This document shows, piece after piece, positions 27,403-35,181 of a stretch of DNA of 64,000 nucleotides. The stretch's first letter is position 1; each line of letters opens with the position of its first letter. A program made the position numbers and the translations under genes. This stretch comes from Planctellipticum variicoloris (lineage in GTDB: Bacteria > Planctomycetota > Planctomycetia > Planctomycetales > Planctomycetaceae): positions 2,865,557 through 2,929,556 of the forward strand of contig NZ_CP130886.1 in NCBI RefSeq assembly GCF_030622045.1, written 5' to 3'. The notes below the pieces were generated by a model. That model made no database searches. It worked only from the letters and a program-made list of their open reading frames with translations, and was not told the DNA's origin.

Positions 27403-28254
27403 ATGCTGATTCGAGTCGTCATCCTGGCCGGCTGCCTGTTGAGCGTCGCGGACGGTCAGGATGCGGCCGAGCACCGGGCGAAAGCCCAGGCGTTTCATCT
27501 GCGGGCTCAGGAAAAGACCGGCGTGCTCGTGCCGATGTACGTCTACCCGGCGAATGTTCACACGAACGCCGAGTATAACCGGCTGATCGAGCTGAAGCGG
27601 CGGTACGAAACCGTCCCCTTCTGGGTCATCGTGAATCCGGCGTCCGGGCCCGGAAACCAGGTCGACGCCAACTATACCAAGGCGATCGACCGGCTGCAGG
27701 GGGCCGGGTGCGTCACGCTGGGGTACGTCTCCACCGCCTATGGCAAGGAAACCGTCGCAGACGTGCAGGCGGATATCGACGAATGGCTGAAGCTCTACCC
27801 GCGGATTCAAGGCATTTTCTTCGATGAAATGCTCTACGAGGATACGGAGGCCGCCGGGGCCCGGCAGGTGCGGCTGAACCAGTATGCCCGGCAGCGGGGA
27901 CTGTGGCCGACGGTCGCCAATCCCGGCGCCGAGACCCCCGAACGGTTCTTTGCCGAAGACGCTGCGGACGTGATCGTGGTCCACGAAGGAAACGCCTGGC
28001 CTGAGGAAGCCCGGCTCAAGGGGGATTACTTCGGCGGCTATGCCGACTATCCCCCGTTCACGCGGGCGGTCCTGCTGCATTCGTTGCCGAAGCTCGATGT
28101 CGCCGGCCTGGCGATGGCGCGGAAGTATGTCCGGTGGGTCTATGTGACGGACCGCCCGTTCGATCCGCAGAATCCTGAGAAGCTGAATCCGTGGGATCGG
28201 TTGTCGAGCCATCTGGAGGCAGTGTGCCGGGAGCTGGACGGAACGGCGAAATGA
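27403..28254 (+). CDS. spherulation-specific family 4 (spherulin-4-like) secreted protein
   Basis: ATG 27403 gives 283 residues with signal MLIRVVILAGCLLSVADGQ. The body matches the Spherulin4 family, a TIM-barrel glycoside-hydrolase-like fold: GVLVPMYVYPANVHTNAEYN, PFWVIVNPASGPGNQVDANY, GAGCVTLGYVSTAYGKETVA, DVQADIDEWLKLYPRIQGIF, FDEMLYEDTEAAG. Relatives include secreted polysaccharide hydrolases, so a cell-wall or exopolysaccharide substrate is plausible but unproven. The frame is open upstream to 26887 over the M14 gene; that part is a shadow. It is convergent with the FRG-domain gene (10 bp between stops). Confidence 0.85.
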   Translation: MLIRVVILAGCLLSVADGQDAAEHRAKAQAFHLRAQEKTGVLVPMYVYPANVHTNAEYNRLIELKRRYETVPFWVIVNPASGPGNQVDANYTKAIDRLQGAGCVTLGYVSTAYGKETVADVQADIDEWLKLYPRIQGIFFDEMLYEDTEAAGARQVRLNQYARQRGLWPTVANPGAETPERFFAEDAADVIVVHEGNAWPEEARLKGDYFGGYADYPPFTRAVLLHSLPKLDVAGLAMARKYVRWVYVTDRPFDPQNPEKLNPWDRLSSHLEAVCRELDGTAK

Positions 28255-28263
28255 TGCGGTGCC

Positions 28264-29274
28264 CTATTCCATCATCGACCAGCGAGCCTGAAGCGTTCGT
28301 GCCACATTGTCGAATGTCGGCATCAAGTGCGCAAGACTAATCCCCTCGCGCTCCAACAGTTCAGCGAGCTTTCGCGTTTCCGAATGGGGAAGCTCGACTT
28401 TCCGCAGTAACGGAAACGGGCAAGGCTCGCGGGCCGCGACAATTGGCCAGCGTTGAGCATCTGAGTCTTCACCGGCATTGATCCGGTCGACGAACAACTC
28501 GAGTACACGTTCCAATGTGGGCCATTCGCCGATCGACGAGCGAAATCGTGCGGCTTGCTTCAGTAAGACGAAACACCCCTCTTGATTCAGCATGTAGTCG
28601 TCGACATCAAATCCGCCATCGACGGAATCAATGAATACCACCTCACTGAGAAATTGCCGGAAGACCCAACTCGTTGAATTGAACGCCCACACCGCTAGCG
28701 ATTCAGGCAATTCATCATCGGCGGAAGTCGGCGCTAAAGTGGCAAAGTAGGCAGCAAGAACGGGATCCTTCGTGAAGTCGATCAAGCGTGTAGGAACGCC
28801 GTGATGCTGCGCAAGCGGGCCAATCGGCAGGTCAGGGCACATATGGTCAAACGTATTGTCCTCTCTCGCAAAGAAATGATTGCGCCCAGGATTACCTCTT
28901 CCGGCTGGAACCACCCACGGACGGAGTGGCGACGAACTAATCGGCAATCGCGCCGCGCGAGCCAGTTCTGCGAACTGTGCGAGAGCTTCAGATTCGGCCA
29001 TCCACTGGGCGCGCACGTCGAATTCCCAGTCCGCGGAACCCGGCTTTATCGTCGTTCGAAACGTCTCCCAAAGCTTCCGAAATGGACTTCCTCCAATTCG
29101 CCGGAATGCCGAAGGCTCCAGCTTCCATTCAGCGTCCCATTGTCCGCGAAAAATCCAAGGGCACTCTCGATTCTCCCACCAATGGCCATTTGACCTTCGC
29201 AGGTAAGCGAGAAACTCTGCTGCCGAAGCAATCAAAATCGTGTGGACAACTTGATCGTACGACAACTTAGCCAA
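28264..29274 (-). CDS. FRG-domain protein
   Basis: This 336-residue protein starts at TTG 29274, about 8 bp after AAGGGA. It contains an FRG domain: PWIFRGQWDAEWKLEPSAFR near 39-58 (Phe-Arg-Gly at 42-44) and LAQHHGVPTRLIDFTKDPVL with AAYFATLAPT further on, the second conserved block of the family. FRG proteins are scattered in bacteria and phage defence contexts and are of unclear biochemistry. Composition is AT-richer at third positions than neighbours, suggesting acquisition. It stands alone, with no antitoxin or nuclease partner adjacent. Confidence 0.82.
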   Translation of the reverse strand: MAKLSYDQVVHTILIASAAEFLAYLRRSNGHWWENRECPWIFRGQWDAEWKLEPSAFRRIGGSPFRKLWETFRTTIKPGSADWEFDVRAQWMAESEALAQFAELARAARLPISSSPLRPWVVPAGRGNPGRNHFFAREDNTFDHMCPDLPIGPLAQHHGVPTRLIDFTKDPVLAAYFATLAPTSADDELPESLAVWAFNSTSWVFRQFLSEVVFIDSVDGGFDVDDYMLNQEGCFVLLKQAARFRSSIGEWPTLERVLELFVDRINAGEDSDAQRWPIVAAREPCPFPLLRKVELPHSETRKLAELLEREGISLAHLMPTFDNVARTLQARWSMME

Positions 29275-29399
29275 GGTGGAATCCCTTGCAAATGAGATTA
29301 GCCGATTCGGAAACCGCGTTCTGACAAAGTATCATCGACAATTGCGTGACTGTCGACTGTTTCGCAGAAACGGCAATAGATCGGCGATGACAATTCCAC

Positions 29400-31937
29400 T
29401 CACTGCCCGCGCCGGCTGAGCGACGCGTAGAACCAGTGCTTCACAAGCTCCGCGGACGCCGCGTACATAGCAACGATCGCCAGCATGGCGGCCAGCGTCA
29501 GCGCGGGAAGCGGGGCGAACCCGAGGTCGTCGGCGAACGGCAGGTACGGTAATGCGATCGTGGCCAAGGCGACCAGCACTGTCCCGATCAGGAGTCCGCG
29601 GCCGGGGCGGGTCCGCCAGAACGGACGGCGGCTGCGGATCACCAGCACGACCAGCGCCGCCGAGACGACGGATTCGACAAACCAGCCGGTGCGGAGCGTG
29701 GCCTGATCGGCGTGCAGGACCAGCAGCAGAACTCCAAACGTCAGAAAATCGAAGACCGAGCTGAGCGGGCCGAAGACCAGCATGAACCGCTGAATTTCGC
29801 CAATGTTCCAGCGGCGGGGATGCTGGAGTTGCTCCGAATCGACGGCGTCCTGGGCGATGGTCATCTCGGGGATGTCGGTCAGCAGATTCATCAGCAGAAT
29901 CTGCTTCGGTAATAGCGGCAGGAAGGGGAGAAAGAGCGATGTGCCGGCCATGCTGAACATGTTGCCGAAGTTTGCGCTCGTCGCCATGAAGACGTATTTC
30001 ATCGTATTCGCGAACGTCACCCGGCCTTCCTGAATGCCGTCGCACAGGACGTTGAGATCTGGCTTCATCAGGACGATGTCGGCGGCCTCCTTGGCGACGT
30101 CGACCGCCTGATCGACGGAAATCCCCACATCGGCGGCGTGCAGCGCGGTGGCGTCGTTGATCCCGTCGCCGATGTAGCCCACGACATGCCCGGCCCGTTT
30201 GAGCGCAAGGATGATCCGTTCCTTCTGGTTCGGTTCGACCTCGGCGAACACATCCGTGTCTTCGACCCGGCGGCGCAGGGCGTCATCGCTGAAGTGCCGG
30301 AGGTCTTCGCCGCGAAGCAGGTTGGCGGTATTCAGTCCCACTTGACCGGCCACATTCGCTGCGACGAGATGATTGTCGCCCGTGATCATTTTCAGGCGGA
30401 CCCCCATGTCCTGCAGTCGGCGGAGGGTGTCGGCGATGCCGGGTTTGGGAGGATCGTGCAGGGCGATGAAGCCCACGAAAGTCATCTCGGCTTCATCAGC
30501 GCGGGTCACGCGATCCTGAAGGACCACTCGACAGGCAACGCCGAGCGTGCGTAGACCCTGTGCGCTCAGTTCCTGGAATCGACATTCGATGGAAGAACGA
30601 ACCTGCGCCAGTGGCATACGTTCGCCCGAAACCGATTCCGCCGCGGTGCAGACTTCCAGGACGTTCTTCAGCGCGCCTTTTGTGATGAGCACGCGCTGGT
30701 CGCCGTCCCGGACGAGGAGGCTGAGGCGTTTGCGGAGGAAGTCGTAGGGGATTTCGTCGAGCTTCCGCACCGCGGACAGGTCGTCGCCGGGGACTTGCCG
30801 CAGCGCGACGTCGATCGGATTGCTGAAGCCGGTTTCGAGGGTGGCGTTGAGGCGGGCCAGCCGGAGTGCCCGTGGACTGGCGACGCCGGCGAAATCGGTG
30901 ACCGATTGGACTTCGACGGTGCCGGCGGTCAGCGTCCCGGTCTTGTCTGAGCAGAGGATGTCCATGCTGCCGAAGTTTTCGATCGACGACAGCCGGCGGA
31001 CGATGACGTCCTGCCGGGCCAGCCGACGCGCGCCGTGAGCCAGGTTGACGCTGATGATCGCCGGCAGGAGCTGCGGCGTCAGACCGACCGCCAGTGCCAG
31101 CGCAAACATGAAGGCTTCGAGGGCCGGATGCCGCAGGACGAGATGAATGGCGAAAATCCCGAGCAGCAGGACCAGCGTGACCTCCATCAGGAAATAGCCG
31201 AATCGCCGGACTCCCCGTTCGAATTCGGTTTCGGGTGTGCGCAGTCGCAGGCGGCCCGCGATGCGACCGAATTCCGTCGAGGCTCCTGTGGCGACGACGA
31301 CCACGCGGGCGCTGCCGCTGATGACGCTGGTTCCCTGGAAGACCATGTTCGTGCGGGCGTTTAGGGATGTCGACGGAGGGAGGTCGGCGGGGTGCTTCTC
31401 GCCGGGGAAGGTTTCGCCGGTCAGAGCGGACTCATTGACGAACAGGTCCTGCGCCTCGATCAGGCGACAGTCGCCCGGCAGCGTCGAACCAGCCGACAGT
31501 TCGAGGATGTCGCCTGGGACGACTTCGGCAGTCGGGATTTCGACGAGGTGGCCGTCGCGGAAGACGCGGGCGCGCGCCGTCACGAGCGACAACAAACGGT
31601 CGACGGCGCTGGCGGCGCTGTACTCCTGCCAGAAACCGAGTCCGCCGCTGGCGAGCATGATCCCCAGAATGATGATCGCGTCGGAGGCGTCTCGCAGAAA
31701 GATCGAGAGCGTGGCGGAGAAGAGCAGGATCAGGACGATGGGACTGGCGAACTGCGCGCCGAGCAGTCGGAGCGTTCGCCAGGTCGACGATTCGCGGCGG
31801 ACGGCGGGACCGCGACGCTGGATCGCCTGATCGGTCGACAATCCCGCGACCGTCGTGCTGACGCTGGCCAGGATCTCCGAAAGCGGAGCGGACCAGGGGG
31901 GATTTGTCGATGCGGCGAGCTTCTGCGGGGAATCCAC
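29400..31937 (-). CDS. mgtA: magnesium-translocating P-type ATPase
   Basis: The 845-residue protein from GTG 31937 is a P3B-type ATPase. Landmarks: ESALTGETFPGEKHP, phosphorylation site DILCSDKTGTLTAGTVEVQS, FDR-like region VASPRAL, MITGDNHLVA and the hinge GYIGDGINDATALHAADVGI, SVDQAVDVAKEAADIVLMKP. C-terminal helices contain ILLMNLLTDIPEMTIAQDAV, the MgtA/MgtB signature. It imports Mg2+ across the inner membrane with ATP. The frame runs upstream to 32072, but that part overlaps the divergent acetyltransferase leader and is unlikely to be translated. The start is uncertain by about 20 codons because no strong Shine-Dalgarno is seen. No mgtC or regulator lies nearby. Confidence 0.9.
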   Translation of the reverse strand: MDSPQKLAASTNPPWSAPLSEILASVSTTVAGLSTDQAIQRRGPAVRRESSTWRTLRLLGAQFASPIVLILLFSATLSIFLRDASDAIIILGIMLASGGLGFWQEYSAASAVDRLLSLVTARARVFRDGHLVEIPTAEVVPGDILELSAGSTLPGDCRLIEAQDLFVNESALTGETFPGEKHPADLPPSTSLNARTNMVFQGTSVISGSARVVVVATGASTEFGRIAGRLRLRTPETEFERGVRRFGYFLMEVTLVLLLGIFAIHLVLRHPALEAFMFALALAVGLTPQLLPAIISVNLAHGARRLARQDVIVRRLSSIENFGSMDILCSDKTGTLTAGTVEVQSVTDFAGVASPRALRLARLNATLETGFSNPIDVALRQVPGDDLSAVRKLDEIPYDFLRKRLSLLVRDGDQRVLITKGALKNVLEVCTAAESVSGERMPLAQVRSSIECRFQELSAQGLRTLGVACRVVLQDRVTRADEAEMTFVGFIALHDPPKPGIADTLRRLQDMGVRLKMITGDNHLVAANVAGQVGLNTANLLRGEDLRHFSDDALRRRVEDTDVFAEVEPNQKERIILALKRAGHVVGYIGDGINDATALHAADVGISVDQAVDVAKEAADIVLMKPDLNVLCDGIQEGRVTFANTMKYVFMATSANFGNMFSMAGTSLFLPFLPLLPKQILLMNLLTDIPEMTIAQDAVDSEQLQHPRRWNIGEIQRFMLVFGPLSSVFDFLTFGVLLLVLHADQATLRTGWFVESVVSAALVVLVIRSRRPFWRTRPGRGLLIGTVLVALATIALPYLPFADDLGFAPLPALTLAAMLAIVAMYAASAELVKHWFYASLSRRGQ

Positions 31938-32028
31938 GGTGCAACTTTCGCGGGGAAGACCGACAATGCAGCGGACGATCCGACGTACGCTTATACCGCA
32001 TCCCCGTCTGTCATGATGAGGAAGATCG

Positions 32029-32637
32029 ATGCCCACCGAACTTGCAAGAATGCTCGCCGGCGAATTGTACAACCCGCACGATGCGGAACTGGTCGCGATG
32101 CGGCAGCGGGCGCGGGATCTCTGCTGGGATCTGAATGCGACGCGCGAGTCGGATGTTGACCTCCGGCGGCAGATTCTGAGGCAACTGTTCGGGGCGGGCG
32201 GTGAAACGGTCTGGCTGCAGCCGCCATACTTCTGCGACTACGGCATCCATATTTCGCTCGGCGAGAAAGTCTTCTTCAACTTCAACTGCGTGGTGCTGGA
32301 CGTCTGCCGGGTGACGATCGGCGATCGGACGCTGTTTGCCCCCGCCGTGCAGATTTACGCAGCGACGCACCCCTTGGATGCCGTACTGAGGCGGACGCAG
32401 GAATCGGGCAAGCCGGTGACGATTGGTTCGGACTGCTGGATCGGCGGCGGGGCGATCATCTGCCCCGGCGTGACGATCGGCGACCGGACTGTGATCGGAG
32501 CCGGGAGCGTGGTGACACGGGACATTCCGGCAGGAGTGATCGCGGCGGGAAATCCCTGCCGGGTACTGCGGACGATTGACGCATCCGTCGCAAATGGTTC
32601 GTCGCCGGAAGTGCAGGCCCCCGGCGGCGCGGCCTGA
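32029..32637 (+). CDS. hexapeptide-repeat O-acetyltransferase (Maa/NodL/LacA type)
   Basis: The 202-residue protein begins MPTELARMLAGELYNPHDAE, the Mac-domain motif of maltose/galactoside acetyltransferases. Left-handed beta-helix repeats follow (ISLGEKVFFNFNCVVLDVCR, VTIGDRTLFAPAVQIYAATH, VTIGSDCWIGGGAIICPGVT, IGDRTVIGAGSVVTRDIPAG) with the catalytic His in YAATHPLDAVLR. It transfers acetyl from acetyl-CoA to a sugar hydroxyl in the cytoplasm. It is divergent from the Mg2+ ATPase; the 91-bp gap must hold both promoters. Exact sugar unknown. Confidence 0.92.
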   Translation: MPTELARMLAGELYNPHDAELVAMRQRARDLCWDLNATRESDVDLRRQILRQLFGAGGETVWLQPPYFCDYGIHISLGEKVFFNFNCVVLDVCRVTIGDRTLFAPAVQIYAATHPLDAVLRRTQESGKPVTIGSDCWIGGGAIICPGVTIGDRTVIGAGSVVTRDIPAGVIAAGNPCRVLRTIDASVANGSSPEVQAPGGAA

Positions 32638-32683
32638 CCAGGACGCTACCAAATCTTTTTCTGTGTCCTGAAACCGTGTGCGA

Positions 32684-32689
32684 TATAAT
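32684..32689 (+). promoter_or_regulatory. candidate -10 element of the TerC gene
   Basis: A perfect TATAAT occurs in GTGCGATATAATTGAAG. No good TTGACA lies at 16-18 bp; TCTGTG and CTGTGT are the nearest. If used, the transcript would begin near 32696 and carry a ~420-nt leader ahead of the TerC start at 33117. Confidence 0.45.
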
Positions 32690-33116
32690 TGAAGTAGCCG
32701 CGTGTTGAACGACCGCGGCTGCGAAACGCCGCCGCGACGTCCCGCTGTTTACCTTAACGTGAGGAATACCGCGGGAGGCGATTGGCAGACCGTCTGGCTG
32801 TGCCGGAGCCGGGGTCCATCTCGCTCGTACGGGATGAGCCGGTCTTGGCGCGGCCCCAAATACTCCGATGACTCTCTCCCCGGCAATGCAGGGAGAGTCA
32901 GGCAATCTGCGATGATCGCCGAAGGCCGGCGACGTTGAAACGGCGCAAACGCGTCACAGTGGTGGACCGGAGTTGCTCCGGATTCGATCGCCAATTCAAG
33001 CGAATGCTGTCGGAGAGGCCGACCGTGCGGATGCCAGCTTCGGACATTCCCGAACAGCATGTAGCGGCCCCGCTCGTCACACCTCAGACCGGCAGGGCGG
33101 GAAAGACGACGAGGCC
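32690..33116 (+). promoter_or_regulatory. long structured leader of the TerC gene
   Basis: The 427-bp region has no gene but several inverted repeats, the clearest a hairpin with arms ACTCTCtCCC/GGGAGAGT at 32870-32899, followed by GCCGAAGGCCGGCGAC. The hairpin resembles a common CTCTCCC/GGGAGAG repeat (also at 38190-38223). TerC genes in other bacteria are often controlled by the Mn2+ yybP-ykoY riboswitch, but I cannot find that element's conserved loops here, so a different cis-element is possible. Confidence 0.4.
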
Positions 33117-34259
33117 ATGTTCTGGCTGTGGACGGGATTCATTGGATTCATCCTCCTGATGTTGGCGCTCGACCTGGGCGTTTTTCATCGCAAGGCGCAC
33201 GCCGTATCGATGCGCGAGGCGATCGCCTGGTCCGCGGTCTGGATCTCTCTCGGACTGGCGTTCTCAGGATTCGTGTATTTCGGCTATGACGGCCATTGGT
33301 TCGAGCTGGGGACTCACGCCGACGCTGTCGACGGAGTCGTCAATGACGGCCGGAGCGCTGTCGAGAAATATCTGACAGGGTATGTCGTCGAAAAGTCGCT
33401 GAGCGTGGATAACATCTTCGTGATCGCGATGATTTTCCAGGCGTTTGCGATTCCCCCGATTTACCAGCACCGCGTCCTGTTCTGGGGGATCACCTGCGCG
33501 TTGATATTGCGGGGGCTGATGATTGCGGCCGGCGCGGCCTTCATCGCCCGGTTTCACTGGATCCTCCCCGCATTCGGGATCATTCTGATCGTCACCGGCC
33601 TCAAAATGCTGTTCCTGCGGTCCGAAAAGAATGACCTGAAGAACAACGTGGCGGTGTGGCTGGCCCGCCGCCTCCTTCCGCTGACGAACCGGTGTCACGG
33701 GGAGCATTTCGTGGTCCGGGCCGGCGCTCCGGCGTCCCGCGAGACCGCCGTTCCCCATCGAGCCCGCCTTCCGGACGACGCCGTCAATCAGGCCGCGCCG
33801 GGGACGCTGATGTTGACTCCGCTGGCGCTGGCCCTGCTGGTGGTCGAAGCGACGGACGTCATCTTTGCGGGGGATTCCATCCCGGCGATCTTCGCGATTA
33901 CCGCGGATCCGTTTCTCGTCTTTACGAGCAACGTGTTCGCGATCCTGGGACTGCGTTCGCTGTACTTTGCGCTGGTCGGGATGCTGGATCGATTCTGCTA
34001 CCTCAAGGTTTCGCTGGCGGCGATCCTGCTGGTGATCGGGCTCAAGATGACCCTGGCGGACCAGTTCCGCTCGTACTTCGGCGACCATTTCAATGTTTCG
34101 CTGCTGGGACTGGTGCTGCTGATCCTGGCCACCGGGATCGCGGCGTCGCTGATCAGATCGCAATCCAAACGCCGCGACCGAACCCGTGAGAGTCAGTTCA
34201 TCGATCGAGATGCGTCGGCCGGGAGCAGGTGGAAATCGGGCAAATCCGGACCGGCGTGA
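33117..34259 (+). CDS. TerC family integral membrane protein
   Basis: This 380-residue membrane protein starts at ATG 33117 after GACGACGAGGCC. TerC features: FWLWTGFIGFILLMLALDLG at the start, EKYLTGYVVEKSLSVDNIFV (the acidic substrate-site motif), PIYQHRVLFWGITCALILRG, and VVEATDVIFAGDSIPAIFAI with TADPFLVFTSNVFAILGLRS. Known relatives (Alx, YkoY, MeeF/MeeY) export Mn2+ or metallate secreted enzymes; older annotations say tellurium resistance. A hydrophilic loop of about 40 residues (HGEHFVVRAGAPASRETAVP) is inserted mid-protein. The upstream leader suggests ion-responsive regulation. The frame upstream to 32973 lacks signal. Confidence 0.92.
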   Translation: MFWLWTGFIGFILLMLALDLGVFHRKAHAVSMREAIAWSAVWISLGLAFSGFVYFGYDGHWFELGTHADAVDGVVNDGRSAVEKYLTGYVVEKSLSVDNIFVIAMIFQAFAIPPIYQHRVLFWGITCALILRGLMIAAGAAFIARFHWILPAFGIILIVTGLKMLFLRSEKNDLKNNVAVWLARRLLPLTNRCHGEHFVVRAGAPASRETAVPHRARLPDDAVNQAAPGTLMLTPLALALLVVEATDVIFAGDSIPAIFAITADPFLVFTSNVFAILGLRSLYFALVGMLDRFCYLKVSLAAILLVIGLKMTLADQFRSYFGDHFNVSLLGLVLLILATGIAASLIRSQSKRRDRTRESQFIDRDASAGSRWKSGKSGPA

Positions 34260-34382
34260 ACCACAGGCTCGCATCCCCACGGCAATCCAGCAACAATCGC
34301 GAACTCGCGACGGGCGATGGCGCTCCCGCCGGTTCGATCCATCCCGGCAGATGTCGCGAGAAATCCGGGCGGGACGTGCAAG

Positions 34383-35084
34383 ATGTTCCACACCACACGG
34401 TGGAGTCTGGTCCAGGCCGCCGGCGGAGCCCAGAGCTCCGTCGCGCGGGAGGCCATCGGGGCGCTCAGCGAAACCTACTGGTACCCCCTCTACGCCTACG
34501 CCCGCCGGCAGGGGTGCGCGGCCGGCGATGTGGAGGACCGGATTCAGGGGTTCTTTGCCTTTGTGCTGGAAGGGGACGTCTTGACCGCGGCGGATCCGCT
34601 GCGGGGACGGTTCCGGTCGTTTCTGCTCAAGTCGTTTCAGAATTTTCTGCGGTCGGAACACCGCCGGGAGACTTCGTTGAAGCGCGGAGGCGGGCGAGTC
34701 GTCCAGTCGCTGGATGTCGCCCGGGCGGAGGAGCGGTACTCGCTGGAGCCGGCCGACGTGGCGACGCCGGAGCGGCTGTTCGAACGGCAGTGGGCGCTGA
34801 CCCTGCTGCAGGCGACGCAGGACGAAGTCCGGGCCGAGTACGAGGCGAAGGGGCAGGGGACGCTGTTCGCGGCCCTGGAAGCCCATCTGCGGCAGGACCA
34901 GTCGCTGGTTCCGTATGTCGAGCTGGGGCAACTGCTTGGGCTCTCCGAGGAGGCGATCAAGTCGGCGGCTCATCGGCTGCGGAAACGGTATCGGGAACTG
35001 CTGCGGAGTGCGGTGGCGGATACGCTGGCTGATGCGGCAGACGTCGACGACGAACTGCGATTGCTCCTGCAGGCGGTCGGGTGA
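34383..35084 (+). CDS. planctomycete-type ECF RNA polymerase sigma factor
   Basis: The 233-residue product starts at ATG 34383 (MFHTTRWSLVQAAGGAQ). It shows sigma region 2 (YWYPLYAYARRQGCAAGDVE then DRIQGFFAFVLE; RFRSFLLKSFQNFLRSEHRR) and region 4 near the C-terminus (YVELGQLLGLSEEAIKSAAH, RLRKRYRELLRSAVADTLAD). This is the planctomycete ECF subfamily that normally accompanies a Ser/Thr kinase, and such a gene begins 98 bp downstream. The sigma factor is probably activated through that kinase rather than a classical anti-sigma, as proposed for such pairs; here that is inferred from adjacency. Confidence 0.9.
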   Translation: MFHTTRWSLVQAAGGAQSSVAREAIGALSETYWYPLYAYARRQGCAAGDVEDRIQGFFAFVLEGDVLTAADPLRGRFRSFLLKSFQNFLRSEHRRETSLKRGGGRVVQSLDVARAEERYSLEPADVATPERLFERQWALTLLQATQDEVRAEYEAKGQGTLFAALEAHLRQDQSLVPYVELGQLLGLSEEAIKSAAHRLRKRYRELLRSAVADTLADAADVDDELRLLLQAVG

Positions 35085-35181
35085 CCCGGCGTCCAGGAAA
35101 TAAAATCTGAGCAACCCGGCCCAGAGAAATGCGTAGTCCCCGGTGGTACTCTTCCAACAGATCGCCACAGGGGCCGCCGCC

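Noticed and set aside
32690-33116. Possible yybP-ykoY Mn2+ riboswitch before TerC
   Set aside because: The conserved GGGGAGUA and CGAGACC-type loops of that class were looked for and not found.
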